DNA from: Homarus americanus
Taxonomy: Eukaryota > Arthropoda > Malacostraca > Decapoda > Nephropidae
NCBI RefSeq assembly: GCF_018991925.1
Contig: NW_024748849.1
Coordinates: forward strand, 488,501 to 552,500
Direction: 5' to 3'
DNA: 64,000 nt
The notes beneath the pieces were generated by a model that was not told the origin of the DNA, did not search any database, and saw only the letters and a program-made list of their open reading frames with translations. The position numbers were made by a program, and so were the translations under genes. Below, one piece after another: positions 1 to 12,200 of this stretch. Within the stretch, counting starts at the first letter, position 1. Each line of letters begins with the position of its first letter.

Positions 1-521
1 TAAGGTTATTCTCAATTGTTCGTAAGTTAAATTTTCCCCTCAAAGATTTTTGTCTACTTAAGAGTTTTAAAAGACTCACAATGGGTTCTCAAATGTTTCT
101 AAGTTACGACACAAAGATGGAATCTCACAGGTTCCTACATTAATTGTTCTCTCCATCTGCTTCGTTTTAGCAGCAACTTAAGGATAGTGCTCAGAATGGT
201 GTAGAAATTGCACTGAAACTCTACCGTACCGTACTTTTGAACCTTTGAGAATCCATCTTCTTGGCATAGTGTTACTTGTATGGTCTCACTTCACTAGTTC
301 AATAGATAAACAGATGGGATCGCCTGAAGACTCTCCACATTTCACCTCAGGATTAACCACCCTAACACTACTCTGGAATATGTTATAGGTTAATGGTGAT
401 CCAGCTTATCTTACGAACCTTTGAAAAAAAATACCACCTTTGTGTCTTCACTTCACGAGTTGAGAAGAAAAATTAACTTAAGAACCAGTGACAACCCGCG
501 CTTTGGCTTCCGGCTGACAGA

Positions 522-663
522 TATAAAAGGCGCGGCCGTTTCTTGTCCCAGGTCAGTCATCGCGTTGGTTGTCCGCTGTTAACATACACGGACACGAACG
601 CACGAACAGACGGTTGGGCGGATTCACACGCACACATACGCACGCCCGGCTATTACACGAAAG
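522..663 (+). promoter_or_regulatory. TATA promoter and probable 5' noncoding exon
   Basis: TATAAAAG at 522-529 in a GC-rich context is followed about 33 bp later by an initiator-like ggTCAGTC (A at 555). A CpG-rich segment then ends at a strong splice donor, AAG|GTAAGA, at 664. I infer a noncoding first exon of about 555-663. The next plus-strand acceptor joined to a real coding exon is at 8994, so it may be the distal MMP promoter across an 8.3-kb intron. It could instead belong to an unseen gene. Confidence 0.5.
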
Positions 664-1089
664 GTAAGAGAAGGCGTGGAGTGTGGGTCCTGTCAAGTTA
701 AGGTTACTCAGGTAGATTCTCGGTGTTAATTTGTCTTCTACCAGGTGTTAAGTATCTCGTTAAGGTAGAGTCTCTGTGTTAACATTTCCTCACAAATTAA
801 CACACACACACACCACGTGGGTTTCTTTACACTCCACATCATTATGGCAAAGATCTAAACATTTTGCAACAGCGTCCTGCACCCATAGTGTTTAGAGGTG
901 GATGGTGATCTTACTGTTTCGTTCAGTCACCAGAATGAACGCCTCTCCTGACTTGACTGATGGAGCTCTTATGTGAGTGAGGGATGATGTTTTGGGTCTT
1001 TTTTGGTCTGGATAAGAAAAGAGTGTCAAGGAGGGAAGAGGAGGAGGAGAGGAAGGTGAGGTACGATGAGAGGAAGAGAGGGAGTCAGT

Positions 1090-1545
1090 GAGGAAGAGGG
1101 GTGACGGAGGAAGAGAGGGGTGACAGTGAGGAAGAGGGGTGACAGTGAGGAAGAGAGGGGTGACAGGGAGGAAGAGAGGGGTGACAGGGAGGAAGAGAGG
1201 GGTGACAGGGAGGAAGAGAGGGGTGACAGGGAGGAAGAGAGGGGTGACAGGGAGGAAGAGAGGGGTGACAGGGAGGAAAGAGGAGGTAGGGGAGTCAGGG
1301 ATGGGTAAGAGACAGAGAGGGGTGAGAGACTGAGAGAGGTGAAAGACAGAGAGGGGTAGTGAGAGGTGAGAGGCAGAAAGAGATGAGAAACACAGTATAA
1401 TCCGAGAAGAGAGAGAAGGAAAGGTGGGGCAGATGGTCAAAGATTAGAGCCAGTTAGAGGTGAGAGACAGGGGATAGAGGTGAGGGACAGGAGATAGAGG
1501 TGAGAGATAGTGAGATAGAGGTGAGAGACGCAGTGTAATGAGAGG
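1090..1545. repeat. GA-rich minisatellites (20-bp and about 21-bp units)
   Basis: 1,091-1,280: GGGTGACAGGGAGGAAGAGA repeated about nine times. 1,456-1,530: GGTGAGAGACAGGGGATAGA repeated about four times. Together they make purine-rich frames that are not genes. Confidence 0.95.
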
Positions 1546-2014
1546 AGAGAAAGAGAGAGAGGCGGAGTGGTGATGATGGAGTTGCCAGATGTGCGACCCT
1601 CGACCCTGAGTTGCCAGAGATACGACGATTCTCCCTCACAACAAAAACAAAACAGCTGGTCTTGGGAGGGGGGGGGGGTAGATCTCCCAGTACTGCTTCT
1701 TGTATTAATTAACAAAGACAATAATACGTGATGTCTTTAATAATAATAATAATAAAATAGTAAATTATCTGGTTTTAATTAATATTTTCACCATCTCAAG
1801 ATTATTGTTATTATGACTATTGCCTTATTCAAATTATAATTATAGTTACAATTATTATTGATATTATTTTTTATTTTTATTACTAACCTAGTTTTATTAT
1901 TAATATTATTTCCCTTGGTCTTCAATGTCACTGCTTCATGACGTAGACAGTTTTTGTTCACGGATTTATGTCAGATGTAATCTCTCTGGTGTACCCGCGC
2001 CTGTCTGCCCCACT

Positions 2015-2017
<3 letters not shown>

Positions 2018-2071
<54 letters not shown>
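2018..2071. repeat. (GA)n microsatellite
   Basis: About 27 units. Confidence 0.98.
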
Positions 2072-2075
<4 letters not shown>

Positions 2076-2199
2076 TTTGAAGTATTTTCATATTTTCTAT
2101 TATATATGTTGCAAATAATATATCACATGAGTCTTGGTGTTATAAATTAAACCCGTGTCAACTATATTACGCTTAGGCATGGGAAAACACCATATAATT

Positions 2200-2583
2200 C
2201 ACCCTCAGGCCTATACACACAGGTGGGGTACCATAGACTCACCCCCCAGGCCTATACACACAGGTGAGGTACCATAGACTAACCCCCCAGGCCTATACAC
2301 ACAGGTGAGGTACCATACTCACCCCCCAGGCCTATACACACAGGTGAGGTACCACAGACTACCCCAGGCCTATACACACAGGTGAGGTACCAGACTCACC
2401 CCCCAGGCCTATACACACAGGCAGGTGAGGCATGACTCACTCCCCAGGCCTATACATACAGGTGGAGGTACTATAGACTCACCCCCAGGCCTATACACAC
2501 AGGTGAGGTACCATAGACTCACCCCCCAGGCCTATACACACAGGTGAGGTACCATAGACTCACCCCCCAGGCCTATACACACA
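2200..2583. repeat. 41-bp minisatellite, about nine units
   Basis: Unit contains CCCCCCAGGCCTATACACAC and AGGTGAGGTACCATAGACTC; some units are shortened. Confidence 0.95.
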
Positions 2584-2599
2584 CGCGACATATACTGTA

Positions 2600-4230
2600 G
2601 TAGTTATTAGAATATAATTAGTTTTAATGAGACATATGGCATAGCTGCTCATTAGCGTTGTCAAATACCACTTCCATCCCACCAAGAATTTTGACGACAT
2701 GATATAATGCTTCTAGAATAACGTCTTTACCCGTCTTTGTGAGGAAAATGTCCATTGTATAGTTTGAATGTAATGCTCGGTAGTGTAACCACCATGTCAT
2801 ACCACCACCCACTGTACACTGTTGGCGGTGCTGCTTGTTACAGTATCCACGGTATAAGTGAAAGACGTGCGAGGAAGGTGAGGTCACTGGACGGTGGAAG
2901 GGGATACCAACACTAATGTGAAGGAGGTCAGTGCCGAGTTATTTTCACAGGACTTCTCTTAGCCTTTATATACCCTTCTGTAAGCTAAGGGTCTTAAATG
3001 TACTGGTGTTTATATACCCTTTTAAGGGGTAAGGGTTAAGATAATACGCTTTCTATCTGTAAGGGTTTAATGGTAATCATATACGCTGAAAAGGGGTTTG
3101 TCATTAGTAACTCACACGATATTCACTTACAGGTTGTTGTATTAAAGGGACAAATGGGTGATCATTTAGGGGGACTTGAAACTCATGAGATCATAGGCGT
3201 CTGGCTCCAACCATTACCAAGCCGAAACTACAATGAGGGGCGGAGCTAACTTTGGATATCAATAAAAAATGAACTATAGTGTAATTCAACCAAATGTAAT
3301 CTAACCTAATCTAACTTGACATAACGAACCGACAACTGGATCACGTGGTGGTACGGCTGTCACCTGCAGGGGTAGACTGTTGGGTGTCTAGTTCGTCCAC
3401 ACTGTTGACTCACTCACTTCACATGTTATAAAAAACCGTGCACACTTACGCCTGCGTTAAAAGTACAATAAGTAGAGACCTCAGTGTTTAAGTAAATTAA
3501 GTGAAGACCTCGTTGTGTTTAAGTACAATAAGTAGACTCCTCAGTGTGCTAAAATTCATTAAATAGAGACCTAGATGTTTTCAGTATAGAAACCTCAGGG
3601 TTTACGTATAGGAAGTAGAGACCATCGTACACGAACCTTACTCATACGCCTGTTAATAAGTAAAATAAAAATAGTCATAATTACACTTAATCTTTTAATC
3701 TCACTTAATGTTTTAGGAGAAAATTTCAGCATAAAGATTCTGAACTGAGATAGTGACTAGTGGAAGCTGTTGTGTGTCAGGCGAGGCAATGTGAGAATAA
3801 CCTCGACTCAGATGATAAACGATCGCTCTAAATTTACATATCACAGCACTGATCTCGTAGCAACAGTCGCTCCTCCCTCTGAACAAACCGAAATGATCTA
3901 TTGGTACCACTTGAGAAAACGAAACTGGACGAGATATGTGGGTGAAGGTATCTACTGTGTTATCTTCCCGCCCTGTGTTCCATCTTTGGAGTGTTCTTCT
4001 TCCCCAACCATTCACGGGAAACAAAATATCGCATACGTCGACGTCTCTTATTACGAAAGAAACGAAAATGATGTATTAAAACTACAAGAGAGATGAGGTT
4101 AGACGTGGATGAACCCGTACATCCACGAAGGACGCTGTTAACCCCTTTTGTGTTACGCCTTGCACAGGATGCAATGGAGTGCCCAATAAACTAGCCCCCT
4201 CGCGGGGTAAATTATAATTATAAATGTTCT
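2600..4230. other. No gene recognised
   Basis: Contains AGTAGAGACCTCAGTGTTTA-type echoes at 3,470-3,610 and short TATATACCCTT repeats at 2,965-3,030. A 108-codon plus frame (3770-4096) has no signature. Confidence 0.5.
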
Positions 4231-4232
4231 GC

Positions 4233-4370
<138 letters not shown>

Positions 4371-4489
4371 CTGTTTGGGTGGGTTTCTCTTCCCGTCAAA
4401 GAGTGTGACACACCCAATCACTCAAAGTGCATTGTAAACAGAGACCGAATATCCCCACGTCTCAACCTCCTTCATTTTAAGCCGTGAAA

Positions 4490-5290
4490 ATGATGTATAG
4501 TATTATATCCTCGGCAACACAATCCATCCTCATTACCGACTCACTCATTAACACGGAGATAAACAGCGGCACAAGTTCATGTATGACCCCTCGGCTGACC
4601 AAGTAACCGGTAATATTGGTTTTACTTTTCTTTAGTGCGTATTTTTTCGCCAAAACACAAGGTTTTAAGCGTCCAATAACTTACATGGAAGGCAACAAAA
4701 ACTCGACACTATCCCACTACATCCCCTTTACTTCAACACACCAGAATTATTCACTAAAACCACACAAGAAAACGGAACTGATTCATATAACGGCAAACGG
4801 TTAACTTATAAATGTTCCCGAGTTTTTGTTTTGGGCGTGTTTTTTCTTCTCCCCGCCAGTTTGAGCTATGTACCCAGTAACTTAATGTCAACAAAGCCCT
4901 CACCCACCCACTGTCTCTGACTCACGCTGAGGAATAGCCTTGCCCTAGAACAAAGACGTGAAAAGAGGGAGACAAGATACAGCACTTGACAAAGAACAGG
5001 AGAGAGAGAGAGAAAGAAATTAAGGGAAGGATGACTGTGATATTTTTAGAAAAAGGACCAAAGACCTAAAGCACAGAGAAAGAAAAAGATAAAAGATGAA
5101 GAGTAAAACCTCAAGACAAAGAGAGAGTTAACTCCGAGCGCTGTTCTTTTTCGCTCGCTAATGTTGCTGTCGGAATGCTAAATCAGTTATGAGAGAAAGC
5201 GATATGTGTTGATAGGGGCAGCTTAGTCAAGTTCAATAGCACATTAGAGATGTTAATTGGCCTTTTTTTATACTGCTGGCGTGTTTATAA
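4490..5290. other. No gene recognised
   Basis: AT-rich, then purine-rich (4,970-5,130). A 62-codon frame at 4616 has no signature. Confidence 0.5.
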
Positions 5291-5297
5291 TTTGCTG

Positions 5298-5435
5298 TGA
5301 GAGAGAGAGAGAGAGAGAGAGCCAATCTATGACGAAAGCATACACAAAACACAGAAATCATCATAAATCCACAACGACATTGCCTTAGTCACTACTACTA
5401 CTACTACTACTACTACACTACTACTACTACTAAGC
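5298..5435. repeat. (GA)n and (CTA)n microsatellites
   Basis: GA at 5,298-5,321; CTA at 5,393-5,432. Confidence 0.95.
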
Positions 5436-5607
5436 ATGTAGCCCCTTAACGATCTTCCCTACACTGTTACAACATATGGGTAGTGAAGATTACCCAGATG
5501 ACATAACCACATTGGGAAGTAACTGTCTGGCACCCACACACCGTTAGGTATATAATATACATAGCCAAGAACACGGGGCATTTCCTGTCAGAGAGTGAGT
5601 CATGCTT

Positions 5608-5975
5608 GGTTAGTGGTGGTGATGGTGGTTGGTTAGTGGTGGTGATGGTGGTTAGTGGTGGTGATGGTGGTTGGTTAGTGGTGGTGATGGTGGTTAGTGG
5701 TGGTGATGGTGGTTGGTTAGTGGTGGTGATGGTGGTTGGTTAGTGGTGGTGATGGTGGTTGGTTAGTGGTGGTGATGGTGGTTGGTTAGTGGTATGGTGG
5801 GTGTGTGGTTGGTGGTAGTGGTGGTGATGGTTAGTGGTGTGGTTAGTGGTGGTGGTGATGGTTAGTGGTGGTTGGTTAGTGGTATGGTGGTTGGTTAGTG
5901 GTGGTTGGTTAGTGGTGGTGGTGGTGGTTGGTTAGTGGTGGTGATGGTGGTTGGTTAGTGGTGGTGATGGTGGTT
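5608..5975. repeat. GGTTAGTGGTGGTGATGGTG minisatellite
   Basis: Units of about 14-24 bp mixing GGTTGGTTAGT and GGTGGTGATG. Confidence 0.95.
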
Positions 5976-6279
5976 AGTTAGTAGTCGTAGTTGAGGTTAG
6001 TGTTGACTGACGCTCCCTTTTGAAGACCATATTATATGAACCCCTTAAAAAAAAAACCCACAGTGTACAAACGAAGGAAACTTTTGTCCACTTCACTGGA
6101 TATAAGAAGCACTTGTCATCTATAGTCTTAATAACATAACAACGGATCTAAAAGACTTAACATTAACTTAGGTCACAAACAAAGATTCTCAAAGGTTAAT
6201 TCATACCTCCCACTGTACACACTTGTTTATTATCAGTTTATCACCAACACAATTTTGTTACCATCTTCTCGTGCCGTTA

Positions 6280-6532
6280 TGGGGGTGGGGTGGGTGGGGG
6301 ATGGTGGTGGGGTGGGGTCATTGAGATGTGTTGTTATACACACGTCTATGACTTATGGGTAAGGATATGGTTTGTGAATTGGGTGGGTGTGGGCGTGTCT
6401 GGGTGGGTAGTGTCTGGGTGGTGTGTGCGTGTCTGGGTGGGTGGGCGGTCTGGGCAGAGGGAAGGTGCCATAATGGTGGTGGTGGGTGGGTGAGTATGGG
6501 TGTTTCTGGGTGAACTCTTAAACACAAGATCT

Positions 6533-6570
<38 letters not shown>

Positions 6571-6900
6571 GGGAGGCAAACACAAATAATGCAAAGAAAC
6601 TCTCCTTATCCGCAAATACAAACTAACAAACACACAAAACTCAAGCAACAAACACCAGAAACAAACAAACAAACAAACAAACAAACAAACTTGCAGAAAC
6701 ACGCACGAACACTACACATGGACCAGTGTTGCCAACAGAGGTTCAACACATCAGACGTATGTGTTGGTAGCGCTGTCGTCGTCCCAATCTGAATGTGTTG
6801 TTGTTGTTGAGTCAATTGGGTTGGTAAGATGAGGCGAACTACTTGTGGCCGTGTAACGAGGGTAGTTTGGCAGTGGTGTGTGTGTGTGTGTGTGTGTGTG
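6280..6900. repeat. GGTGGG-rich, (AC)n, (AAAC)n and (GT)n cluster
   Basis: G-rich DNA at 6,280-6,500; AC at 6,534-6,568; AAAC at 6,660-6,690; GT at 6,876-6,900. Confidence 0.9.
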
Positions 6901-7070
6901 CATTTGCCTGAAGCTGCACACCCGATACATCCCCGAGCGTCAACATCATCGTATTCCATCAACTCGCTCGACCCATTTAGGAGTTATTGCGTGGACAGTA
7001 AGGCGAGATCGAGGAGACGACGCTCACGACGGCGCGCGCGATTCCATAATATTCTGTAAACTCATTATTC

Positions 7071-7072
<2 letters not shown>

Positions 7073-7113
<41 letters not shown>
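7073..7113. repeat. (GA)n microsatellite
   Basis: About 20 units; a complementary (CT)n lies at 7,446-7,473 and (GGA)n at 7,761-7,785. Confidence 0.96.
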
Positions 7114-7115
<2 letters not shown>

Positions 7116-7444
7116 CCTGCTTCACTGTCTGGTTCAAGGTCCGGATTCTCCAAGGTTTGTCACGTTCAGTTTTTTGCCCACCGTCTGCGGACAAGAAGTC
7201 GCATCTAGTTACGGTGGCCTCTCTGTTCAATTCCGACACTTAAGTGCTTTAACCTTAGAAGTGAAGCAGTTAGATACATTCTTACACCATCAGTTAGGAG
7301 GAGAAAAAATCTGTGTCGTAACTTAGGAGTCGTAACTTAAGTAAGCCCTGCCTGGCCCTCTCTCTTGGTTCTGGCCGTGACTGTCCCTCCCTGGCCCTCT
7401 CCCTCAGTGGCACTGGCACTGCGACCTTCTCGTGAGGTGCCGGC

Positions 7445-7475
<31 letters not shown>

Positions 7476-8149
7476 CCAGCTCAACAAGATCATAATTATG
7501 TTGGCACTCTCTCCTTCTCCTCCTCCATTCCCCCTTTCTCCTCGTATCCATTCCCTCCTTTACTTTTTCTCCTATTAAAACTCTTCTGTTTCATTCTCAT
7601 TTATTTCCTTACTCTCGTGTTCCCTCCCCACGTTCTGTTTTATCCCTTACAGTATTTATCTCTGCCACTCCCACTGCTTACCCTCCTCTTCATAGCTTCC
7701 CTCTTTATCTATTATTTCTTCTCTCCTACTCCTCCCCACCTCCCCCAGAGTGTGAGTAGGGGAGGAGGAGGAGGAGGAGGAGGTGCCAGATGTAAGGGGA
7801 TGTGGCCCAGTTTAGTGTTGGGGCATTGGTGGGGTCGTGGTTCACTGGCAGTGTGGGAGCAGGGACGTGTGTGTGTAGTTAGAGCCATCAACAACCACAC
7901 CACGAAGGAGGAAGACTTGTCGCACTCTACCACAACCACGGCCTCGTAAATATTAAACAGGTGGTAGAAAGGAGAGGGCTGTGAGAGTAAAGAGGCGAGT
8001 GGTAGTGTATGAAGCTGGTATTGTGTGAAGGATATAGTAAGGCAAAACCCACTCCATTCCACTCGTACACATTAAGATGAACCCTCTGTTCATCCCTACC
8101 ACATTGACGTGATGATCGCGCAAGGAGAAGAACGGAAAAAGGAGTGGCA

Positions 8150-8332
8150 GTCAGTTAGTCAGGTCAGCTGTTGTCCTTTCGTTGCTGTGACATCGGCAGG
8201 AGTGGCGTGCGGTGCCTTCTGTGTTTTTGCGTGGCTGATCGAGCTGGTATAAGACACTTCGCTTCGAAAAGGTGATGTGAATTTTCTGTGTACTTCTTGA
8301 CACCTACGACATGCCAGTACATTTGTACATCG
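8150..8332 (+). promoter_or_regulatory. Possible proximal alternative 5' exon of the MMP gene
   Basis: A locally CpG-richer stretch with an initiator-like gTCAGTtagTCAGGTCAG near 8150 and possible donors GTGATG (8272) and GTGAGA (8333). No upstream TATA is evident. It lies 0.7 kb before the acceptor at 8994. Weak evidence, kept because that acceptor requires an upstream exon. Confidence 0.25.
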
Positions 8333-8780
8333 GTGAGAACTTGGTAAAGATTGATGGTTATTTACAGTAGGGTGCCAGCTACCAGACCCACCAGTTTAAA
8401 TTTTTTACAACAGTGAAATCTTCGTGGTATTAGTGACCTTCATTTACAGTGAGGTACTACAAGTGGGATTTATAAAAGTCCGTACTTACAAGTTTCCTAT
8501 TTTACAAAGACTATTATTTACAAGACCTGTGTGTTTACTGATATTTGTGTGAAATAGTTCATGTCCTGTCTCAGACTGAAATATCATCGTAAGGACTCCT
8601 GATTATTTTACAGTGGGGTGACACTCGAGAAGTCCCGAGTTTTAGGTGTGGAGTTCCCCAGATGATTTTGTTCCCACTGACTAAAATAATCTCAGCTCGG
8701 TGACTCAAGTGCAGATCTGCGAGTGGAAATTTTGACCTCGCTGGCGAAATAAATCTCCAATTTAGTATTTCTTATATTTT

Positions 8781-8990
8781 GTCACTTAAAAATCACTGTT
8801 CCTACCGAAGTACCGCAAGTCGAGAGACTCATTCAGTTTCACATATTAATTGTCCTTAAAAAATCACCGTTTTTCCCGAAATGCCGCAAGTCAAGTCCCA
8901 CTCAGTTTCATTTTTAGATTAAGTGTCCATCAAAAATCAGTTTCTCCTGGAATGCAGCAAGTCGAGAGTCCCAATCTGAGTTGTTTTCTG
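8781..8990 (+). repeat. Degenerate triplication of about 70 bp ahead of MMP exon 1
   Basis: Three diverged units start near 8781, 8851 and 8924. Each carries AAAAATCA, then a cluster like CCGAARTRCCGCAAGTC and ACTCAGTTTCA. The third ends in the splice acceptor tract of exon 1. The divergence points to an old tandem duplication. Confidence 0.75.
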
Positions 8991-8994
8991 GCAG

Positions 8995-9239
8995 GCAGCA
9001 CCATGGTGACGGCGACGCTGGTGGTGGTGACAGTGCTGGTGACTGGGGTGTGTGCCTTGCCAGTTGGGATTCCTTATCCCCGCCACGACCATGACACCTC
9101 CTATGCCCGCGACGACCCCTACGCCCACTACCGCTACGAGGAAACCACCACGCCCAAGCCCGTCCACATCCCAGTGACTCCCCCGCCTGATCTCAACTTT
9201 TCTACGTCCACGCCCAGACCGGGGTCGGCCCTTCATGCC
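8995..9239 (+). CDS. MMP: MMP coding exon 1 (8-nt 5'UTR, signal peptide, pro-region start)
   Basis: The acceptor tract ttgttttctggcag ends at 8994, so eight untranslated bases precede ATG 9003; the 5' end of the mRNA must lie in an upstream exon. The exon encodes a hydrophobic leader ([17 protein letters not shown], cleavage likely after Cys-Ala) and a Tyr/His/Thr/Pro-rich pro-region. The donor is GTAAGT at 9240, phase 0. Confidence 0.88.
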
Positions 9240-12200
9240 GTAAGTCTACCAACTGTTTATTTACCTTCTTTATGTGATAAATATTCCTCTTTGTGTGTGA
9301 ATATTTGTTGTTTGGACTAAAACTGTCTGTGTGCTGACTAGTGCCGTTTGTGTAACTCTTGATATTTATCCGCTAATTTTGAGAATATTGCTCCTATTTT
9401 TTCTACTTCAATTAGATATTTTTTGTTATTGCGTTATTCTCCCACTGAACAATATAATTGCTTTAAGTTGATATACTATCACTGCTATATTATCGCTGTT
9501 TCTGCTATCCTGTTAAAATCTCTCCAGGACTACTTCCCTCGTATTATTGTTATTTATTACATGCTTTGTTGTGAAACATGTTCATGTGCTGTAGGCTTAT
9601 AATACACATACAGTATATGGTCACATACCACTGCCTGCCGCACCTACAGATGATGGCTCGTTTTACTTTCCGGATATCCTGGCCTATCTCCTTACTACAG
9701 GATATCTTACCATTCGTTCTTACAACAGGATACCTTGCCTTATCCTGGAGCTTAGAACAGGATATATTTCCCCCAATCAAATCCTTCCATTTCTTTCTTA
9801 ATTCGGTATACTTTAATTTTAATATTTCTCGTCTTTTTTTTATTTATACTTGCTAAGTATTATTATTACCATCATCATCATTAAAGTTTCCGATTTAATC
9901 TAATATTAACAATGTTATTAATAATTTAACTTTTATTATAGTTAATATTATTTATATTTAGTTTTCATTATCAAATACATTGTTTATAGTCTATTACTTA
10001 AGCATATTCCTCATTAACTTACTTCCATTCACAACCTTCAGCAAATTCATTCATAACTCCATCCGTTCACTCAGGTTCACTACGTCCATTCATCTGTTTA
10101 CGTTCCGGCAGTTAAGTCTTGAGCCTACATCTGAGAGGTTAACGACACCACCGGCTTCGTCCTCACAAGTTTTCTTTAAATACATTTATTCATAACAATA
10201 TTGACCCTTGGCCTTTGTTTACGTTCTCGCAGGTGAAGTTCATGCAGCAGTTCGGCTACGTTCCGAAGGGTGACAACGACACAGACTTTCTCTTCACATC
10301 TCAATCACTGGAGGAAGCCATCAAACGCATGCAGAGGTTCGGAAACATCCCTCAGACGGGCCTCATCGATAATGCTACGTTGGTGGTAAGACCAATCCCC
10401 ATTTTCTATTATATTTAAGCACACACATCTGACTTACCTCACCCCATTTTACCTACACCTGACTTACCTCACCCCATTTTACCTACACCTGACTTACCTC
10501 ACCCCATTTACCTTGACTTACCTCACCCCATTTTACCTACACCTGACTTACCTCACCCCATTTTACCTACATCTGACTTACCTCACCCCATTTTACCTAC
10601 ACCTGACTTACCTCACCCCATTTTACCTACACCTGACTTACCTCACCCCATTTATTTTCATAATTGGGTTCCAAAACTCCTTTTCTCACACACACTTGGC
10701 TCACCACACTCCGTTTTCTTCCCCAGCTGATGGAGACTCCTCGCTGTGGTCTTCCCGATATGGACCCTCAAGATTTCCTGGACAAACCACACATCCGACG
10801 CAAGCGATACATTGTGGGGTCTGGCGGATGGAACAAAAGGAGGCTGACTTATTAGTGAGTGGAGGAGAATATATAATTATCACTCACCCACACCCTCTCT
10901 TTTCCTCACAACATTGTCAATACACCCTCACCCTCCCCTCATAGCATTGTCAACACGCCTCTTCTCACAGCAGAGTAAACACACCCACCATCTCACACCC
11001 TCCCTCATCTCACAGTGTCGCCAACTGGTCGCCTCAGCTACGGTCGAAGGAAGTGGTACAGAGAGAGCTAAGGAGAGCCTTTGATGCCTGGAGCACGTAC
11101 TCTCACCTACAGTTCAATGAGTCATCCCATCAAGATGCTGACATCATAATCTTTTTCGCCAACTACGCGCATGGTGACGGGTGAGTAATTTTGTCCAGTC
11201 ACTTTATAATCACTTTTAATCGGTTTCGACCAATTTCCAGTCATTCTTCAACCACTCTCCAATCATTTTTCGTAGTTTCTAATCGTTTTCGACCATTTTT
11301 AATCTATTGCTACAGTTGCAAATAGCATTTAGTTTTAGTTTTTAGCTTCCAATCCTTTTACGAGCCTTTGCCAATCATCTTTCAGTTTCCAATAGTTAAC
11401 GACCACTCACCCCCCCCCCCCTTTTTTAATTCTAACGAGTTTTCGATCAAAACTCTTTTTTTCAATCAAATTCACTATTTTTTCCATTTATTTTCCAGTT
11501 GAATTTCATATAACTTTCCAGCCCATTTTCCAATAAATTTTCAACTCATTTCCAATTCGATAAATTTGTAATCAGTTTCCAAATTCACAAGAATTTCCAA
11601 TCACCCTTCTCTGATGCTCGTCCAATCACTGAGTGGCCCCTGTTTTCTACCCAGGTACGCATTTGATGGGCCTAGCGGGATCCTGGCTCACGCTTACTAC
11701 CCCTACGAGTTCGGCTCCTACGGTGGTGATGTTCACTTCGACGAGAGCGAGACCTGGACTACGAAACCCAAGGACCAGTACTCAGGTCAGGTCAGGGATC
11801 AAATGGGATCAGATCAGAGGTTGAAATCACGTTAGGTCACGGTCATCTTATGTTAGGGGTCAAATTGGGCCATGTTAAGTAAGGTCAAGTTAGGGAGTCA
11901 AATTGGGCCATGTCAAGTAAGGGGTGAAATTGGGTCATGTCAAGCCAATGAATCAATCAACCAGAGTACTGTAGTAGAGTACCTTCCTCATAGCTGAGGG
12001 TTGGTGACCACAGTCCTCTACTCTAAACGGTCTCGGGTTGTCTTTACCAATCCTCTCACCCCTTGTTACATGACCATAGTATCTCTTTTTTTTTTCTCTA
12101 CATTTCAAGTATTTCTCTTAAGAAGTTTTTACTGGCCATAGTACGTCTATAGTTTTCTTGTCAGTGTAGCTTTTTCTTAACATTCGCCTATAACGCCACA

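Noticed and set aside
892..1440. 182-codon Ser/Pro/Leu frame on the minus strand
   Set aside because: It reads the complement of the GGGTGACAGGGAGGAAGAGA repeat.
3713..4096. Overlapping frames of 103 (-) and 108 (+) codons
   Set aside because: No recognisable domain, no promoter or splice evidence; overlap on both strands suggests chance in stop-poor DNA.
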